Of a stretch of DNA of 64,000 nt, positions 9,939 through 19,994 are shown piece after piece. Made by a program: the position numbers and the translations under genes. The stretch's first letter is position 1. Each line of letters opens with the position of its first letter. Under the pieces are notes generated by a model. The model saw only the letters and a list, made by a program, of their open reading frames with translations, was not told the DNA's origin and did no database searches. The DNA comes from Natronomonas marina (GTDB lineage: Archaea; Halobacteriota; Halobacteria; Halobacteriales; Haloarculaceae), in contig NZ_CP101154.1 in NCBI RefSeq assembly GCF_024298905.1, positions 3,038,001-3,102,000 of the forward strand, given 5' to 3'.

Positions 9939-10975
9939 CGCCCGGGCGCCTCCCGCTCGCCGTCGGCCAGCAGGCGGTCGTAGCCCTCGCGGACGCCGGC
10001 CCGGACCTCGGCCATCGGCAGGCCCGCCCGGTCGGCGAGCGCCAGGGCGCCGCCCATCCCGACGCCCTCCTTGGCCTCGCCGCGCTCGTAGGCGGCCATC
10101 GCGGGGTGGTCGTCGGTGAACCCAGGGTCGGTGACGGTCAGCCGGAGGTCCAGGCGGTCGGCAGCCCGGTCGAGGTCGACCGCCGGATCGGCGTCGACGA
10201 AGGAAGTGGTGGCGAGCGCGAGCGGCCCCTCGTAGCCGCGGTGCCGGAGACAGGCCGCGGCGGCCACCAGTTGCGTCCCGCCCGCGAGCGTGACGGCCGT
10301 GTCCGTCTCGCGAGCGCCCGCCGCGAGGCCGCAGACGACCGCCAGCACGGGGTCGCCCATCCGCCGGAGCGCCGCGAGCGGGTCGCCGGCGGCCCCGCCC
10401 GGTTCGAGGCCCGAGGCGTCCAGCCCCTCGGCGACGACCCGGCGCTTCAGCGCCAGCGGATTGTCGGAAAGCGACGAGGAGACGGCTCTGGTGTCGTCTC
10501 CCCGACCCAGGACGTCCGCCTCGCCGAGCGCACGCAGGACGCCGAGAGCGGTCGTGGTCCCGCCCGGAACGGTTTCGGCGAGGATGATTTCGTCGTCGGG
10601 GAGCTTCCGGCCGAACTGCCGGGCGGCGGCGAAGGCGCCGGGTGCGGTCGGAACGGGGTCCGTCTCGCGGAGGTCCGCGCCGGCGCGCGCACCGACGGTC
10701 ACCGTGGGCGCGCCCGTGGGTTCGAGGAGACCGGCGTCGACGACGGTGGTGTCGACGCCGAGTCGTTCGACGACGGCCCGGGTCACGACCGCCGGCGTCG
10801 GACAGCCGGTCGGCGAGACGGGGACGACCGGTGCCCGGACCGGCCGCCCGTAGACCAGGATTTCGGCGTCGGCGCTCGGCGTGTGCGCGAGCAGGTCCGG
10901 CTCGGCGCCGGCGGCGCTGATACCGTCGATTTCCGCCGTCCGGGTCGCCCCCGCACAGAGCACGAGACGGGTCAC
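9935..10975 (-). CDS. cobT: Archaeal CobT-type protein of cobalamin nucleotide-loop assembly
   Basis: A 346-residue protein. It resembles the archaeal form of nicotinate-nucleotide-dimethylbenzimidazole phosphoribosyltransferase: [64 protein letters not shown], and the late Glu-rich [16 protein letters not shown]. Expected role is activation of the lower-ligand base for cobalamin. Translationally coupled (ATGA overlap) to cbiA, making a two-gene cobalamin operon. The exact substrate in haloarchaea is not shown by sequence. Confidence 0.87.
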   Translation of the reverse strand: MTRLVLCAGATRTAEIDGISAAGAEPDLLAHTPSADAEILVYGRPVRAPVVPVSPTGCPTPAVVTRAVVERLGVDTTVVDAGLLEPTGAPTVTVGARAGADLRETDPVPTAPGAFAAARQFGRKLPDDEIILAETVPGGTTTALGVLRALGEADVLGRGDDTRAVSSSLSDNPLALKRRVVAEGLDASGLEPGGAAGDPLAALRRMGDPVLAVVCGLAAGARETDTAVTLAGGTQLVAAAACLRHRGYEGPLALATTSFVDADPAVDLDRAADRLDLRLTVTDPGFTDDHPAMAAYERGEAKEGVGMGGALALADRAGLPMAEVRAGVREGYDRLLADGEREAPGR

Positions 10976-11033
10976 TACCGTCCGTGTTCGTGGGGGCGAA
11001 CTTGAGTCTGCGGGTGGCGACCGGGACGACTCG

Positions 11034-11348
11034 CTACGGCGGTTCCGGGCGGTCTCGGAGCGTCACCTCGATCTCGATCCGGTCGTAGTCGACGACCGGG
11101 CGGTGCGCGCGACCGCTCCGGTCGAACTCGACCAGCCCGAGCTGGCCGAGTTCCCAGAGGTTGTCGTGGACCTGTCGGACGTCGCGGTCCACGAGCCGGG
11201 CGGTCTCGCGGATGCTCGCCGGTTCCTCGCGTGCGACGGCTCGCAGCAACTCGACGGTCGTCGGGCGGGTGAGGGCGTCGGCCTCTTCGGGATCGAACGT
11301 CTCCGTCTCCACGCCCTCCGGGCCGACCAGACGAACCTCGACGGTCAT
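11034..11348 (-). CDS. Small winged-helix transcriptional regulator
   Basis: A 104-residue protein, start taken at ATG 11348 ([12 protein letters not shown]); an upstream ATG at 11375 adds only nine residues of weak coding quality. Residues about 22-75 give a winged-helix: [20 protein letters not shown], then [20 protein letters not shown] and [10 protein letters not shown]. This resembles ArsR/MarR-like archaeal HTH proteins. The next gene in the same direction is cobT, 58 bp away, so it may regulate the cobalamin pair or act elsewhere. Confidence 0.72.
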   Translation of the reverse strand: MTVEVRLVGPEGVETETFDPEEADALTRPTTVELLRAVAREEPASIRETARLVDRDVRQVHDNLWELGQLGLVEFDRSGRAHRPVVDYDRIEIEVTLRDRPEPP

Positions 11349-11444
11349 GCTTCGGCTCCCACGGCCCGCCGACAAAACGTTGTGGTTCGAGACAGCGGTC
11401 GGCCAGCGGCCGTCGGGGATACGCGACCGTAGACCGCGGCGTGC

Positions 11445-12587
11445 TCACTCCTCGTCCCCGTCCCGCTCGGCGTCGCCGGTCTCCACCGCGAGGTCGGCGT
11501 CGGCGTCGCCGTTGCCAGCCGCCAGTTCCGCGATGTCGTCGAGTCCGAGCATCTCGCGGGTCTCGGCGTCGAACTCCAGCGAGTCGAGGGTCGGTCCGGC
11601 GCCGTCGGCGTCGCCGCCGGTGAGATGCCGGCCGTAGCGGCCGAGCAGCGAGGTGAGTTCCTGCGGGAGGACGAACGTCGTCGACTCGCCCTTGCCGATT
11701 TCCTCCAGCGTCTCCATGCCCCGCTCGATGACGGCGCGTTCACCCATCGACTCGGCGGATTTGGCGCGCAACACCGTCGAGACGGCGTCGCCCTGCGCCT
11801 CGAGGATCTGGCTCTGCTTTTCGCCCTGGGCGCGGATGATGTTGGACTGCTTGTCGCCCTCGGCGCGCTCGATGGCGCTGCGCCGCTCGCCCTGGGCCTC
11901 CAGGATCATCGCCCGCCGCTTCCGCTCGGCGGCGGTCTGCTGTTCCATCGCGGACTTGACGCCCTGGGAGGGGGTGACCTCGCGGACCTCGACGGCCTCG
12001 ACGCGGATACCCCACTCGTCGGTCGGGCCCTCCAGATCCCGCCGGATCTTCCCGTTGATGCGGGTGCGCTGGGAGAGGGTCTCGTCGAGTTCCATGTCGC
12101 CGATGGCGGCCCGGAGCGTGGTCTGGGCGAGGTTCGACGTCGCGCGCTTGTAGTCCTCGACCTCGAGGAACGCGCGTTTCGCGTCCATCACCTTGATGTA
12201 GACGACGGCGTCGGCCGTCACCGGCGAGTTGTCGCGGGTGATGGCCTCCTGGCGCGGCACGTCGAACGTCTGGGTCCGCATGTCGTAGCGATAGGTCCGG
12301 GAGACGAACGGCGGGACGACGTGGATGCCCGGCTCCAGCAGCTTCCGGTAGTCGCCCAGCACCGTCAGCGCCCGCTTCTCGTAGGCCTCGACGATCTCGA
12401 CCGCGCTCGTGATGGCGGCGATTGCGACGAGCAACAGCGCGACGCCCGCGACCAGGAGGGGATCGAACTCGACGACGCCGAGGGCGACGGCGGCGCCGAC
12501 CGCGAGCAGGGCGAGCACCGAGACGACCACACGGGTCGAGATGCCCACGCTCCGTCGGCCGAGTTCGCGGGCCACGCTGTCGGACAT
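11445..12587 (-). CDS. SPFH/stomatin-type membrane protein
   Basis: A 380-residue protein, start at ATG 12587 (MSDSVARELGRR). Two hydrophobic stretches at about 15-55 anchor it; the SPFH domain follows with ALTVLGDYRKLLEPGIHVVPPF and RTQTFDVPRQEAITRDNSPV, then VTPSQGVKSAMEQQTAAERK and a long helical, heptad-rich region of ERKRRA, EGERRSAIE-type repeats. Prokaryotic relatives form large membrane oligomers linked to membrane quality control. No NfeD partner gene is adjacent, which is unusual for this family. Confidence 0.87.
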   Translation of the reverse strand: MSDSVARELGRRSVGISTRVVVSVLALLAVGAAVALGVVEFDPLLVAGVALLLVAIAAITSAVEIVEAYEKRALTVLGDYRKLLEPGIHVVPPFVSRTYRYDMRTQTFDVPRQEAITRDNSPVTADAVVYIKVMDAKRAFLEVEDYKRATSNLAQTTLRAAIGDMELDETLSQRTRINGKIRRDLEGPTDEWGIRVEAVEVREVTPSQGVKSAMEQQTAAERKRRAMILEAQGERRSAIERAEGDKQSNIIRAQGEKQSQILEAQGDAVSTVLRAKSAESMGERAVIERGMETLEEIGKGESTTFVLPQELTSLLGRYGRHLTGGDADGAGPTLDSLEFDAETREMLGLDDIAELAAGNGDADADLAVETGDAERDGDEE

Positions 12588-12689
12588 ACGGTTACGTTGG
12601 GGCCGTTCGCACTTCAACCCCTGCGCCGGGGGCGCTGGCGGGGCCGCTCCAGCGACCGAGACGGACGCGACCCCGGGATAGCGGGGATA

Positions 12690-14573
12690 CTACAGCGCCC
12701 GGTCGATGGCCGCCGCGGTGTCGTCGCCGACGCCCTCGACGTCGACCAGTTCCTCGCGGGTGGCCGCCCGGACGCCGTCGACGCTGCCGAACCGCCGGAG
12801 GAGCCGCTTTCGGAGTTCGGGACCGACGCCCGGCACCTCGTCGAGCGGCGTCGACACTTCGTCGCGGACCGTCCCGTGGTACTGGACGGCGAAGCGGTGA
12901 GCCTCGTCGCGGACCCGCTGCAGCAGGTGCAGCGCCGGGTCGTCGTCGTCCCAGTCGTGGACGCCGTCGGCGGTGACGACGAGTTCCTCGTCTTTCGCCA
13001 GCGCGACGACCGGGACGTCCCACCCCGTTTCGGCCAGCGCGTCCCGGGCCGCCCCGAGTTGCCCCTCGCCGCCGTCGATGCACAGCAGGTCCGGGACCGG
13101 CCGGTCGTCGCGGCCCTCCACCGACCGCCGGGCGCGCCAGGCGACCAGTTCGCGCATGTTGGCGTAGTCGTCGTTCCGTTCGGTCAGTTTCTTGCGCCGA
13201 TAGTCGCGCTTTTCGGGGGCGCCGTCGACGAAGGCGACGTCGCTGCCGACGACCGCTTTCCCCCCGGCGTGGCTGACGTCGAACCCCTCGATTCGCTCGG
13301 GCCGGTCGAGACCGAGTCGCCGGGCCAGCGCCGCCGCGCCGTCGGCCTGACCCCCACGTCTGCGGGCGTTCTTCAGCGCCAACTCGACGAGTTTGGCCTC
13401 CCGACCCGCGCCGGGGACGCGGACGTCGACGCCCTCGCTCTCCAGCCAGCGGGCCAGTTCCTCGTCGCCGTGAGGTTCCGGGAGCAACAGCGCGTCCGGC
13501 AGCGGCCGGTCGGCGTAGAACTGCGGGACGAACGCCGCGAGTACGGCCGGGACATCCGTCTCCCCGCTCGCCACTTCCGAGGCCTCCCGCTGGTCGGCCT
13601 CGCCGCTCGCGGCTCCTCCGTCACCGCTCGCACTCTTCGAGGACTCGCGTCGCTCGTCCTCGCCGCTCGCGGGTCGCTGGCGCTCCCCGCTCGCCACTTC
13701 CGAGGCCTCCCGCTGGTCGGCCTCGCGCTCGACCCGGTGCCGCTCGCGGTCGACCAGTTTGCCGTCCTCGCTGTGGAGTCGGGCGACGGTCGCCGACCCC
13801 CCCTCCGTGGCGACCCCGAGGACGTCGACGGTCGCCTCGGTCCGGTCGGCGACGGCCTCGCCGCCGCCCTCGTGGAACGACTCGACGGCGTCCAGCCGGT
13901 CCCGGAGGGCCGCCGCCCGCTCGAAGGCCTGCGATTCGGCCGCCGCCTCCATCTCCCGGCGGAGCGGTTCCGCCAGGGCACCCGTCTCGCCCTCCAGGAA
14001 CCGGACGACGGACTCGACGTCCTCGCCGTAACTCGCGGCGTCTATCTCGTCGGTACAGGGCGCCGTACACAGCCCCATCTCGTGGTCCAGGCAGGGCCGG
14101 TCGCGCCCCGAGTACTTGTGGTCCGAACAGCCCCGGACGCCGTAGACCGAGCGGAGCGCCTTCACGACTGTCTCGACGCGGCCCTTCTCGGTGTAGGGAC
14201 CGAAGGCCATCGCCCCGTCGTCGGGGTCGCGGGTCACCTCGATGCGGGGGAACTCGTGGTCGGTCAACTGCACCAGCGGGTAGGACTTGTCGTCCTTCAG
14301 CCGGACGTTGTACCGCGGCCGGTGGCGCTTGATGAGGTTGGCCTCCAGCAACAGGGCCTGCGTCTCGGTGTCGGTGACGGCGAAGTCGATTCCGTCGGCC
14401 GCCTCGACCATCCGGCGGACCCGCTCGCTCCGGGGGGTGGCATACGAGCGCACCCGGTCGCACAGGTCGACCGCCTTCCCGACGTACAGCACCGTGTCGC
14501 CGCCCTCGAAGAGGTAGACGCCGGGCTCTCGCGGGAGTTCGCCAGCGCGCTCGCGGACCGCCTCGGCGTCCAT
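12690..14573 (-). CDS. uvrC: Excinuclease ABC subunit C
   Basis: A 627-residue protein from ATG at 14573 ([20 protein letters not shown]). The GIY-YIG nuclease domain is seen as [20 protein letters not shown]; the Cys-rich region as [15 protein letters not shown]; the UVR motif near [19 protein letters not shown]; the RNase H-like second nuclease as [11 protein letters not shown] and [11 protein letters not shown]; and a helix-hairpin-helix tail [12 protein letters not shown]. It makes both incisions in excision repair. Odd feature: an acidic, ASGE-repeat insertion in mid-protein encoded by 44-bp direct repeats. The ORF extends far upstream, but there it is antisense to the MFS gene. Confidence 0.96.
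   Translation of the reverse strand: MDAEAVRERAGELPREPGVYLFEGGDTVLYVGKAVDLCDRVRSYATPRSERVRRMVEAADGIDFAVTDTETQALLLEANLIKRHRPRYNVRLKDDKSYPLVQLTDHEFPRIEVTRDPDDGAMAFGPYTEKGRVETVVKALRSVYGVRGCSDHKYSGRDRPCLDHEMGLCTAPCTDEIDAASYGEDVESVVRFLEGETGALAEPLRREMEAAAESQAFERAAALRDRLDAVESFHEGGGEAVADRTEATVDVLGVATEGGSATVARLHSEDGKLVDRERHRVEREADQREASEVASGERQRPASGEDERRESSKSASGDGGAASGEADQREASEVASGETDVPAVLAAFVPQFYADRPLPDALLLPEPHGDEELARWLESEGVDVRVPGAGREAKLVELALKNARRRGGQADGAAALARRLGLDRPERIEGFDVSHAGGKAVVGSDVAFVDGAPEKRDYRRKKLTERNDDYANMRELVAWRARRSVEGRDDRPVPDLLCIDGGEGQLGAARDALAETGWDVPVVALAKDEELVVTADGVHDWDDDDPALHLLQRVRDEAHRFAVQYHGTVRDEVSTPLDEVPGVGPELRKRLLRRFGSVDGVRAATREELVDVEGVGDDTAAAIDRAL
13560..13726. repeat. In-frame direct repeat inside uvrC
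   Basis: Bases 13560-13603 and 13683-13726 are an identical 44-bp sequence, period 123 bp (a multiple of three). Each encodes [14 protein letters not shown] on the minus strand, and the region between adds further ASGE/ASGD units. The insert separates the UVR region from the second nuclease domain and looks like an expanded linker. Confidence 0.85.
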
Positions 14574-14599
14574 CGTCGGTACGTTGGCGTCGAGCGGTA

Positions 14600-15913
14600 T
14601 CAGGGTGACGCGTCGGGACCGCCCCGGGTCGCTCGACGGTGGAGGCCGACGGCGGCGAGGACCGCGACGAGACCGGTCAGCGCGGCCAGTCCGAAGGCGA
14701 CCCGGTAGCCGAACTCGGTGTAGACGCGTGCCCCGCCGATGGTCTCTCCCGTCCAGTAGGCGTCGAGCGCGAGCCCCATCAGGGTCGGCAGGACCGCGGC
14801 ACCGCCGAACGCCATGGTGTTGACCGTGCCGGTCGAGACACCCGAGGCGGCCGTCGCGTGCCGCTCCTTGACGACGGCGTAGGTGAGCACGTACGACCCC
14901 GACAGCGCACCCCCCGCGAAGAAGACACCACCGACGACGAACAGCGGGGGCCGACCGGCGACGGCGAGGACGGCGAAGGCGGCGGTGTACAGCGACATCC
15001 CGGCGACGACGAGCCCGGTCCGGGAGCCGAGGCGGTCGGAGACGGTCCCGACGGCCGGCGGCCCGACCAAAATCCCCGCGCTCCCAAGCAGGGTGAACGT
15101 CGAGGCGACGGTCGCCGAGACGTCGTACATCTGGACCAGATACGGGATGCCCCACAGGCCGAAGACGGTGATGTTGACGCCGGTGCCGGCGAAGAGCACC
15201 ACGCCACCGAGCCACGTCTCGGGTTCGGCGAGGACGTCCCTGGCGTTCCGGAGCACGTCGGCCAGCGAAGGCGCCCCGGGTGTCTCGACGCCGCCGACGG
15301 GGGCGAGTCCGGCGTCGGTGGGCGAGTCGCGGGCGAGGACGAAGGCGGTCGCGGCGAGGACGACGCCGACCGCCGACAGCGCCGTTATCGTCCGTCGCCA
15401 CCCGATCGCGTCGACGGCGACGGCGAGCGGCGTCGTCGCCACCACACCGCCGAGGCCCGCGACCGCGACGGTGAGTCCGCTCATGCGGCCGAACTCCCCC
15501 GGCCGATACCAGTTGGCACAGAACCGGAGGATCGCGATGAAGAGGACGCTTCCGCCGAGTCCCACGATCGCGCGGCCGGCGAAGGCGGCGAGATAGGAGT
15601 CGGCGGCCGCGAATGCCAGCCCGCCGGCGGACATCACGACCGTCCCGACGGCGACGGTCCGGCGAGCGCCGAGCCGGTCGGCGAAGACGCCCGCCGGAAG
15701 CTGCATCGCCGCGTAGACGTAGAAGAAGGCGGCGTGCAGGGTCCCGAGCTGTGTCCCCGTCACCGAGAAGGCGCGGGTCAGTTCGTCGGCCAGGACGGCC
15801 GTCGAGAGCCGGTAGACCGACACGAGCGCGTACGCCGCCGCGAGTGCGGCGAAGGCGAGCCAGCGCCGTCGTTCCGGGACGGTCCAGAGGCGCCGGAGGC
15901 GTCGGTCGACCAC
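14600..15913 (-). CDS. Major facilitator superfamily transporter
   Basis: A 437-residue protein with about 12 hydrophobic segments and the MFS loop 2-3 signature [15 protein letters not shown] (about residues 77-91), repeated in the second half as [14 protein letters not shown]. The RW..N/GR motifs of sugar-phosphate carriers are not clear, so the substrate is unknown; general layout resembles nitrate/nitrite or hexuronate-type MFS members ([16 protein letters not shown]). It starts at ATG 15913 and lies 26 bp upstream of uvrC in the same direction. Confidence 0.87.
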   Translation of the reverse strand: MVDRRLRRLWTVPERRRWLAFAALAAAYALVSVYRLSTAVLADELTRAFSVTGTQLGTLHAAFFYVYAAMQLPAGVFADRLGARRTVAVGTVVMSAGGLAFAAADSYLAAFAGRAIVGLGGSVLFIAILRFCANWYRPGEFGRMSGLTVAVAGLGGVVATTPLAVAVDAIGWRRTITALSAVGVVLAATAFVLARDSPTDAGLAPVGGVETPGAPSLADVLRNARDVLAEPETWLGGVVLFAGTGVNITVFGLWGIPYLVQMYDVSATVASTFTLLGSAGILVGPPAVGTVSDRLGSRTGLVVAGMSLYTAAFAVLAVAGRPPLFVVGGVFFAGGALSGSYVLTYAVVKERHATAASGVSTGTVNTMAFGGAAVLPTLMGLALDAYWTGETIGGARVYTEFGYRVAFGLAALTGLVAVLAAVGLHRRATRGGPDASP

Positions 15914-16109
15914 TGTCCGTACTCGCAGGGGTCGACCCTAAGGCGTGTCGGATGCCGTCGGTCGACCGCGGTCGACGAGCGGCGTCCGTGAGGCGCCGTC
16001 GGCCGCCACGACGAACGCAGCGACCGCGACGACTGCGGGCATACGGCCGTTCGCTCCTCGGCGCGAAAGACAAGAGTTAATCGGTTCCCGTGACCCACTC
16101 CGAACGATT

Positions 16110-17024
16110 ATGACAAAGGTTAGCGTCATCGGCGCGGCCGGCACCGTCGGCGCCGCCGCGGGGTACAACATCGCACTCAGGGACATCGCGGACGAACTGG
16201 TCTTCGTCGACATCCCCGACCAGCGGGAGACGACCGTCGGCCAGGCGGCCGACACCAACCACGGCATCGCCTACGACTCCAACACCACCGTCCGGCAGGG
16301 CGAGTACGAGGATACCGCCGGCTCCGACGTCGTCGTCATCACCGCCGGCATCCCCCGTCAGCCGGGACAGACCCGCATCGACCTGGCGGGCGACAACGCG
16401 CCCATCATGGAGGACATCGGCTCGTCGCTCGACGAGTACAACGACGACTACGTCTCCATCACCACCTCGAACCCGGTCGACCTGCTGAACCGGCACCTCT
16501 ACGAATCCGGCGACCGCGACCGGCAGAAGGTCATCGGCTTCGGCGGCCGACTCGACTCGGCGCGGTTCCGGTACGTCCTCTCCGAGCGGTTCGACGCGCC
16601 CGTCCGGAACGTCGAGGCGACCATCCTCGGCGAGCACGGCGACGCCCAGGTCCCCGTCTTCTCGAAGGTGCGCGTCGACGGCACCGACCCCGAGTTCTCC
16701 GCCGACGAGCGCGAAGAGATCCTCGAGGACCTCCAGCAGTCCGCGATGGACGTCATCGAGCGGAAGGGCGCCACCCAGTGGGGCCCGGCCACCGGCGTCG
16801 CCCACATGGTCGAGGCCGTCCTCCGGGACACCGGCGAGGTGCTGCCCGGGTCGCTGGTGCTCGACGGCGAGTACGGCTACGAGGACACCGCCTTCGGCGT
16901 GCCCGTCAGGCTCGGTTCCGACGGCATCGAGGAGGTCGTCGAGTGGGAACTGGACGACTACGAGACCGAGCTGATGGACGACGCCGCCGAGAAGCTCTCC
17001 GACCAGTACGACGAGATCGCCTAG
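16110..17024 (+). CDS. mdh: Malate dehydrogenase (LDH/MDH superfamily)
   Basis: A 304-residue protein from ATG at 16110, with a GAGTTAATC TATA-like stretch about 30-40 nt upstream. N-terminal Rossmann motif [15 protein letters not shown]; the substrate loop [20 protein letters not shown] carries the malate-specific Arg; catalytic His is in [12 protein letters not shown]. It oxidises malate to oxaloacetate with NAD(H) in the TCA cycle. Length and strong acidity match haloarchaeal MDH. Its stop codon overlaps the stop of a small convergent ORF. Confidence 0.96.
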   Translation: MTKVSVIGAAGTVGAAAGYNIALRDIADELVFVDIPDQRETTVGQAADTNHGIAYDSNTTVRQGEYEDTAGSDVVVITAGIPRQPGQTRIDLAGDNAPIMEDIGSSLDEYNDDYVSITTSNPVDLLNRHLYESGDRDRQKVIGFGGRLDSARFRYVLSERFDAPVRNVEATILGEHGDAQVPVFSKVRVDGTDPEFSADEREEILEDLQQSAMDVIERKGATQWGPATGVAHMVEAVLRDTGEVLPGSLVLDGEYGYEDTAFGVPVRLGSDGIEEVVEWELDDYETELMDDAAEKLSDQYDEIA

Positions 17025-17131
17025 TCCTCGGATTCGGGGGCGCAGGGGTACTCCTCGGGCAGCCGGTCGCCGGTGAGCGACGCCCACTCGCAGAGGCGCT
17101 CCGGATCGCGGCTACGGGTGCTGCCGGTCAT
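17021..17131 (-). CDS. Small Cys-containing protein (36 aa), convergent with mdh
   Basis: From ATG at 17131 the minus strand encodes a 36-residue peptide with cores CEWASLTG and [11 protein letters not shown] and a stop overlapping the mdh stop codon. The two Cys, the acidic tail and the third-position GC are compatible with haloarchaeal small proteins, and an AT-rich stretch (AAATAATC) lies about 20 bp upstream. No family is recognised, and chance cannot be excluded. Confidence 0.45.
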   Translation of the reverse strand: MTGSTRSRDPERLCEWASLTGDRLPEEYPCAPESED

Positions 17132-17196
17132 GGCTGTGCTCTACCCGAAATAATCTCCATCCCAGTTGTTAAGGATTGTGTCAGGCGCGGGAACGG

Positions 17197-17439
17197 TCAG
17201 ACGAGTTGCTCGCCGTCCTCGTCGTAGATTTCGATGGCGTCGACGGGGCACGAGCGGGCGGCGAACTTCGCGTCGAGTTCCGCGCCCTCGGGGACCTCCC
17301 GCTCGAAGACGTCCGGTTCGACCTCCTCGCTTCCGTCGAGGTCGGCCTTGCCGGCGTCGGTGTCCTTCTCGAAGGCGTCCCACTCGGCGGTACACTGGAA
17401 CATCCCGATGCAGGTGTCGCGGTCGAATCTGACCTTCAT
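17197..17439 (-). CDS. Small ferredoxin (3Fe-4S-like)
   Basis: An 80-residue protein from ATG at 17439. MKVRFDRDTCIGMFQCTAEW provides Cys10 and Cys16 (C-x5-C), and AARSCPVDAIEIYD supplies the C-terminal cluster Cys followed by Pro. Only three cluster Cys are seen, the pattern of single-cluster 3Fe-4S ferredoxins that donate electrons to P450s and other monooxygenases. An acidic middle insertion is typical for halophiles. No obvious redox partner gene lies next to it; the divergent neighbour is the penicillin-acylase-type hydrolase. Confidence 0.88.
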   Translation of the reverse strand: MKVRFDRDTCIGMFQCTAEWDAFEKDTDAGKADLDGSEEVEPDVFEREVPEGAELDAKFAARSCPVDAIEIYDEDGEQLV

Positions 17440-17600
17440 ACCCCCCCGTTGGACCGAGACGGCCAAAGGCGTGGCGCCCGCCAGGGTCGGGGACGACGAC
17501 GGGGCCGTCCACCCGTCGAGGGACGGACGACCCGCAGACGCCGGGGGTACCCACCCGTGATACCCCAACCGTTTTTCACCGCGCCGGGTGAGTGAGAGCC

Positions 17601-19994
17601 ATGAACCGCGACGTAACCCGCCGGGCCCTCCTCGGTGCCATCGTCGGGGCCGGCGCCGGCGGCACCGCCCTCTCGTCCGCCGGCGACCTGCTCGATTCGT
17701 TCGCACCGCCGAGCGGCCGCGCCTGGCGCGACACCCGCGGCGAGGTCCCCGGAACCGTCGCCAGTCCCCACGGCGAGGCGACGGTCACCTACGACGAGTA
17801 CGGCGTCCCGCACGTCGAGGCCGACACCGAACCGGCGGCGTACTTCGCCGTCGGCTACGTCCAGGCGGCCGACCGGCTCTTCGAGATGGACCTCGTCCGG
17901 CGGCTGATGGACGGTCGGCTCGCGGCGGCGGTCGGCGAGCGTGCCGTCGAGTCGGACCGCTTTCACGCCAAGATGGACTTCCGGGGGGCCGCCGAGGCCT
18001 CGATGGAGGCCCTTTCGGGCACCCGGACGGAGGCGCTCACCGAGGCGTTCACCGACGGCGTCAACGCCTACATGGATGCGGGTCCCGACCCGCTGGAGTT
18101 CGCGCTGGCCGGCTACGACTCCCGCGAGTGGGAACCCCTCGACAGCCTGCTCGTCGGGACGCAGATCTCCTGGGGGCTGACGGGTAGCTTCCGGGCGCTG
18201 CGGCGCGAGGTGCTCAGAGAGCGGTTGAGTGCCGACGACTACCGCCGGCTCTACGGACGACCCTTCGAGCACGGCGCACCGATACTCCGGGAGGGGACGG
18301 CGGGAACGGTCAGCGGGACCGGCGACCGGGCGGCGAGTCGGTCGCGCCGGCGCGTCGACCCCGCGACGGCCGAGTGGCTGTCGGCCCACGAACCGCCGCC
18401 GCGGTGGGGGTCGAACCACTGGGCCGTCGGCGGCGAACACACCGAGAGCGGGTCGCCCATCCTGGCGTACGACCCCCACCTGTCGCTGATGGCGCCGCCG
18501 GTGTGGTACGAACAGCGGATCACCGTCGCGGACGCCGACGTCGACGTTCGCGGCGCGACGTTCCCCGGCATCCCGTTCGTCATCGTCGGCGAGAACGACC
18601 ACGGCGCCTGGGGATTCACCAACGTCGGCGCCGACGTCGTCGACCACTACACCTACGAGACCGACGGCGATCAGTACCGCTACCGCGGCGAGTGGCGCGA
18701 GTTCGACGCCGAGACGCGGACCATCGAGGTCGCCGGCGGCGAGGACCGCGAGGTCGAGGTCAAAAAGACCGTCCACGGCGCCTTCCTCGACCGCGAGATA
18801 GACGGCGAGACCCACCACGTCGGCGTCGCCTGGACCGGCATGTCAAGCACCCGCGAGTCGGCGGCCATCTACGAGTTCTCGAAGACGACGAACGTCGACG
18901 AGTACCGCGAGGCGCTCCGGAAGATGGAGGTCCCGACCCAGAACGCGCTGTACGTCGACGACGAGGAGGTGTACTACCAGGTGACGGGCCGCATCCCGAT
19001 CCGCCGGGTCGACGGCGAAGTCGTCGACGGCGACCGCGTCTTCGACGGGTCGGCCGGCGAAGCCGAGTGGAGCGGCTTCGAGCCGTTCGGGCAGAGCGAC
19101 TGGGACGCCGGCGGCTTCGTCCCCTTCGAGGACAAGCCCGGCGTCCGCGACCCCGACTACGTCGGGACGGCCAACCAGCGGGTCGTCGACGACCCGACCT
19201 ACCCCATCGGCCAGGAGTACGCCTCCGGCTTCCGGGGACTGCGCATCTACGAGCGACTGGACCGCCGCATCGAGAGCGGCGACCCCGTCGACACCGAGTT
19301 CATGCGGTCGCTCCAGAACGACACCCTCGACGACCGCGCGCGGCGACTGGTGCCGGCGATACTGGACGCCCGCGACCGCGTGGACGACGGCGCCGACCCG
19401 TGGCTGGACGCGCTGGCCGACTGGGACTACCGGATGGAACGCGACTCGGCGGCCGCGCTCTTCTTCGACCGCTTCTACGAGCAGTTCCGGGAGGCGACGT
19501 GGGGCGACGACTTCGAGGACCTCGGTCTCGACGACGGCTGGTGGCCCCAGGAGTGGACGCTCGTGACCCTGCCGGCCGACGACCCGTTCTTCGACGGCGA
19601 CCGCGCCGGCGTCATCGCGGAGGCGGCCGCCGCCGCCGTCGAGGAGATAGATTCCGAGGGCTGGGAGGTCTACGGCGACCGCCACCGGACCGAGATCGAC
19701 CACCCCTTCGGCGGCCAGGTGTCCGCGCTGAATTACCCGCGATACCCGACCGACGGCACCGCATTCACCGTGTTCAACGTCCACGACGGCGCGGGGGCGG
19801 GCAGTAGCTGGCGACAGATCTCGCCGATGGACGGGCCGTCGCTGTCGGTCGTCCCCGGCGGCCAGAGCGGGTCGTACTTCTCGGAGCACTACGACGACCA
19901 GCTCCGGATGTGGGCCGACGGCGAGTACAAGTCGATGGCCTTCGAGACGCCCGACGACGGCCGAACGGTCGAGTTCCGGGAGGGCGAGGAATGA
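17601..19994 (+). CDS. Penicillin acylase-family N-terminal nucleophile hydrolase, Tat-exported
   Basis: A 797-residue protein; start at ATG 17601, preferred over 17592 because it puts DVTRRALLG (twin-Arg) near the N-terminus before a hydrophobic stretch, a Tat-type signal. The alpha-chain region has EYGVPHVEADTEPAAYFAVG and QAADRLFEMDLVRR; the beta chain begins at Ser271 in RWGSNHWAVGG, the autocatalytic nucleophile, followed by GSPILAYDPHLSL and PGIPFVIVGEN. The family cleaves amides such as N-acyl homoserine lactones, beta-lactams or N-acyl amino acids; substrate here is unknown. It ends in an ATGA overlap with a membrane protein gene. Confidence 0.92.
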   Translation: MNRDVTRRALLGAIVGAGAGGTALSSAGDLLDSFAPPSGRAWRDTRGEVPGTVASPHGEATVTYDEYGVPHVEADTEPAAYFAVGYVQAADRLFEMDLVRRLMDGRLAAAVGERAVESDRFHAKMDFRGAAEASMEALSGTRTEALTEAFTDGVNAYMDAGPDPLEFALAGYDSREWEPLDSLLVGTQISWGLTGSFRALRREVLRERLSADDYRRLYGRPFEHGAPILREGTAGTVSGTGDRAASRSRRRVDPATAEWLSAHEPPPRWGSNHWAVGGEHTESGSPILAYDPHLSLMAPPVWYEQRITVADADVDVRGATFPGIPFVIVGENDHGAWGFTNVGADVVDHYTYETDGDQYRYRGEWREFDAETRTIEVAGGEDREVEVKKTVHGAFLDREIDGETHHVGVAWTGMSSTRESAAIYEFSKTTNVDEYREALRKMEVPTQNALYVDDEEVYYQVTGRIPIRRVDGEVVDGDRVFDGSAGEAEWSGFEPFGQSDWDAGGFVPFEDKPGVRDPDYVGTANQRVVDDPTYPIGQEYASGFRGLRIYERLDRRIESGDPVDTEFMRSLQNDTLDDRARRLVPAILDARDRVDDGADPWLDALADWDYRMERDSAAALFFDRFYEQFREATWGDDFEDLGLDDGWWPQEWTLVTLPADDPFFDGDRAGVIAEAAAAAVEEIDSEGWEVYGDRHRTEIDHPFGGQVSALNYPRYPTDGTAFTVFNVHDGAGAGSSWRQISPMDGPSLSVVPGGQSGSYFSEHYDDQLRMWADGEYKSMAFETPDDGRTVEFREGEE

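Noticed and set aside
13560-13726. CRISPR-like direct repeats
   Set aside because: Only two full copies, in frame inside uvrC and translated; no spacers, no cas genes.
11625-14708. 1027-codon open frame on the plus strand over the SPFH and uvrC genes
   Set aside because: Antisense to two well-recognised genes; no domain and no start context.
14574-16073. Upstream extension of the uvrC frame to 16073
   Set aside because: This part is another-frame reading of the MFS transporter gene; UvrC begins with its GIY-YIG region just after 14573.
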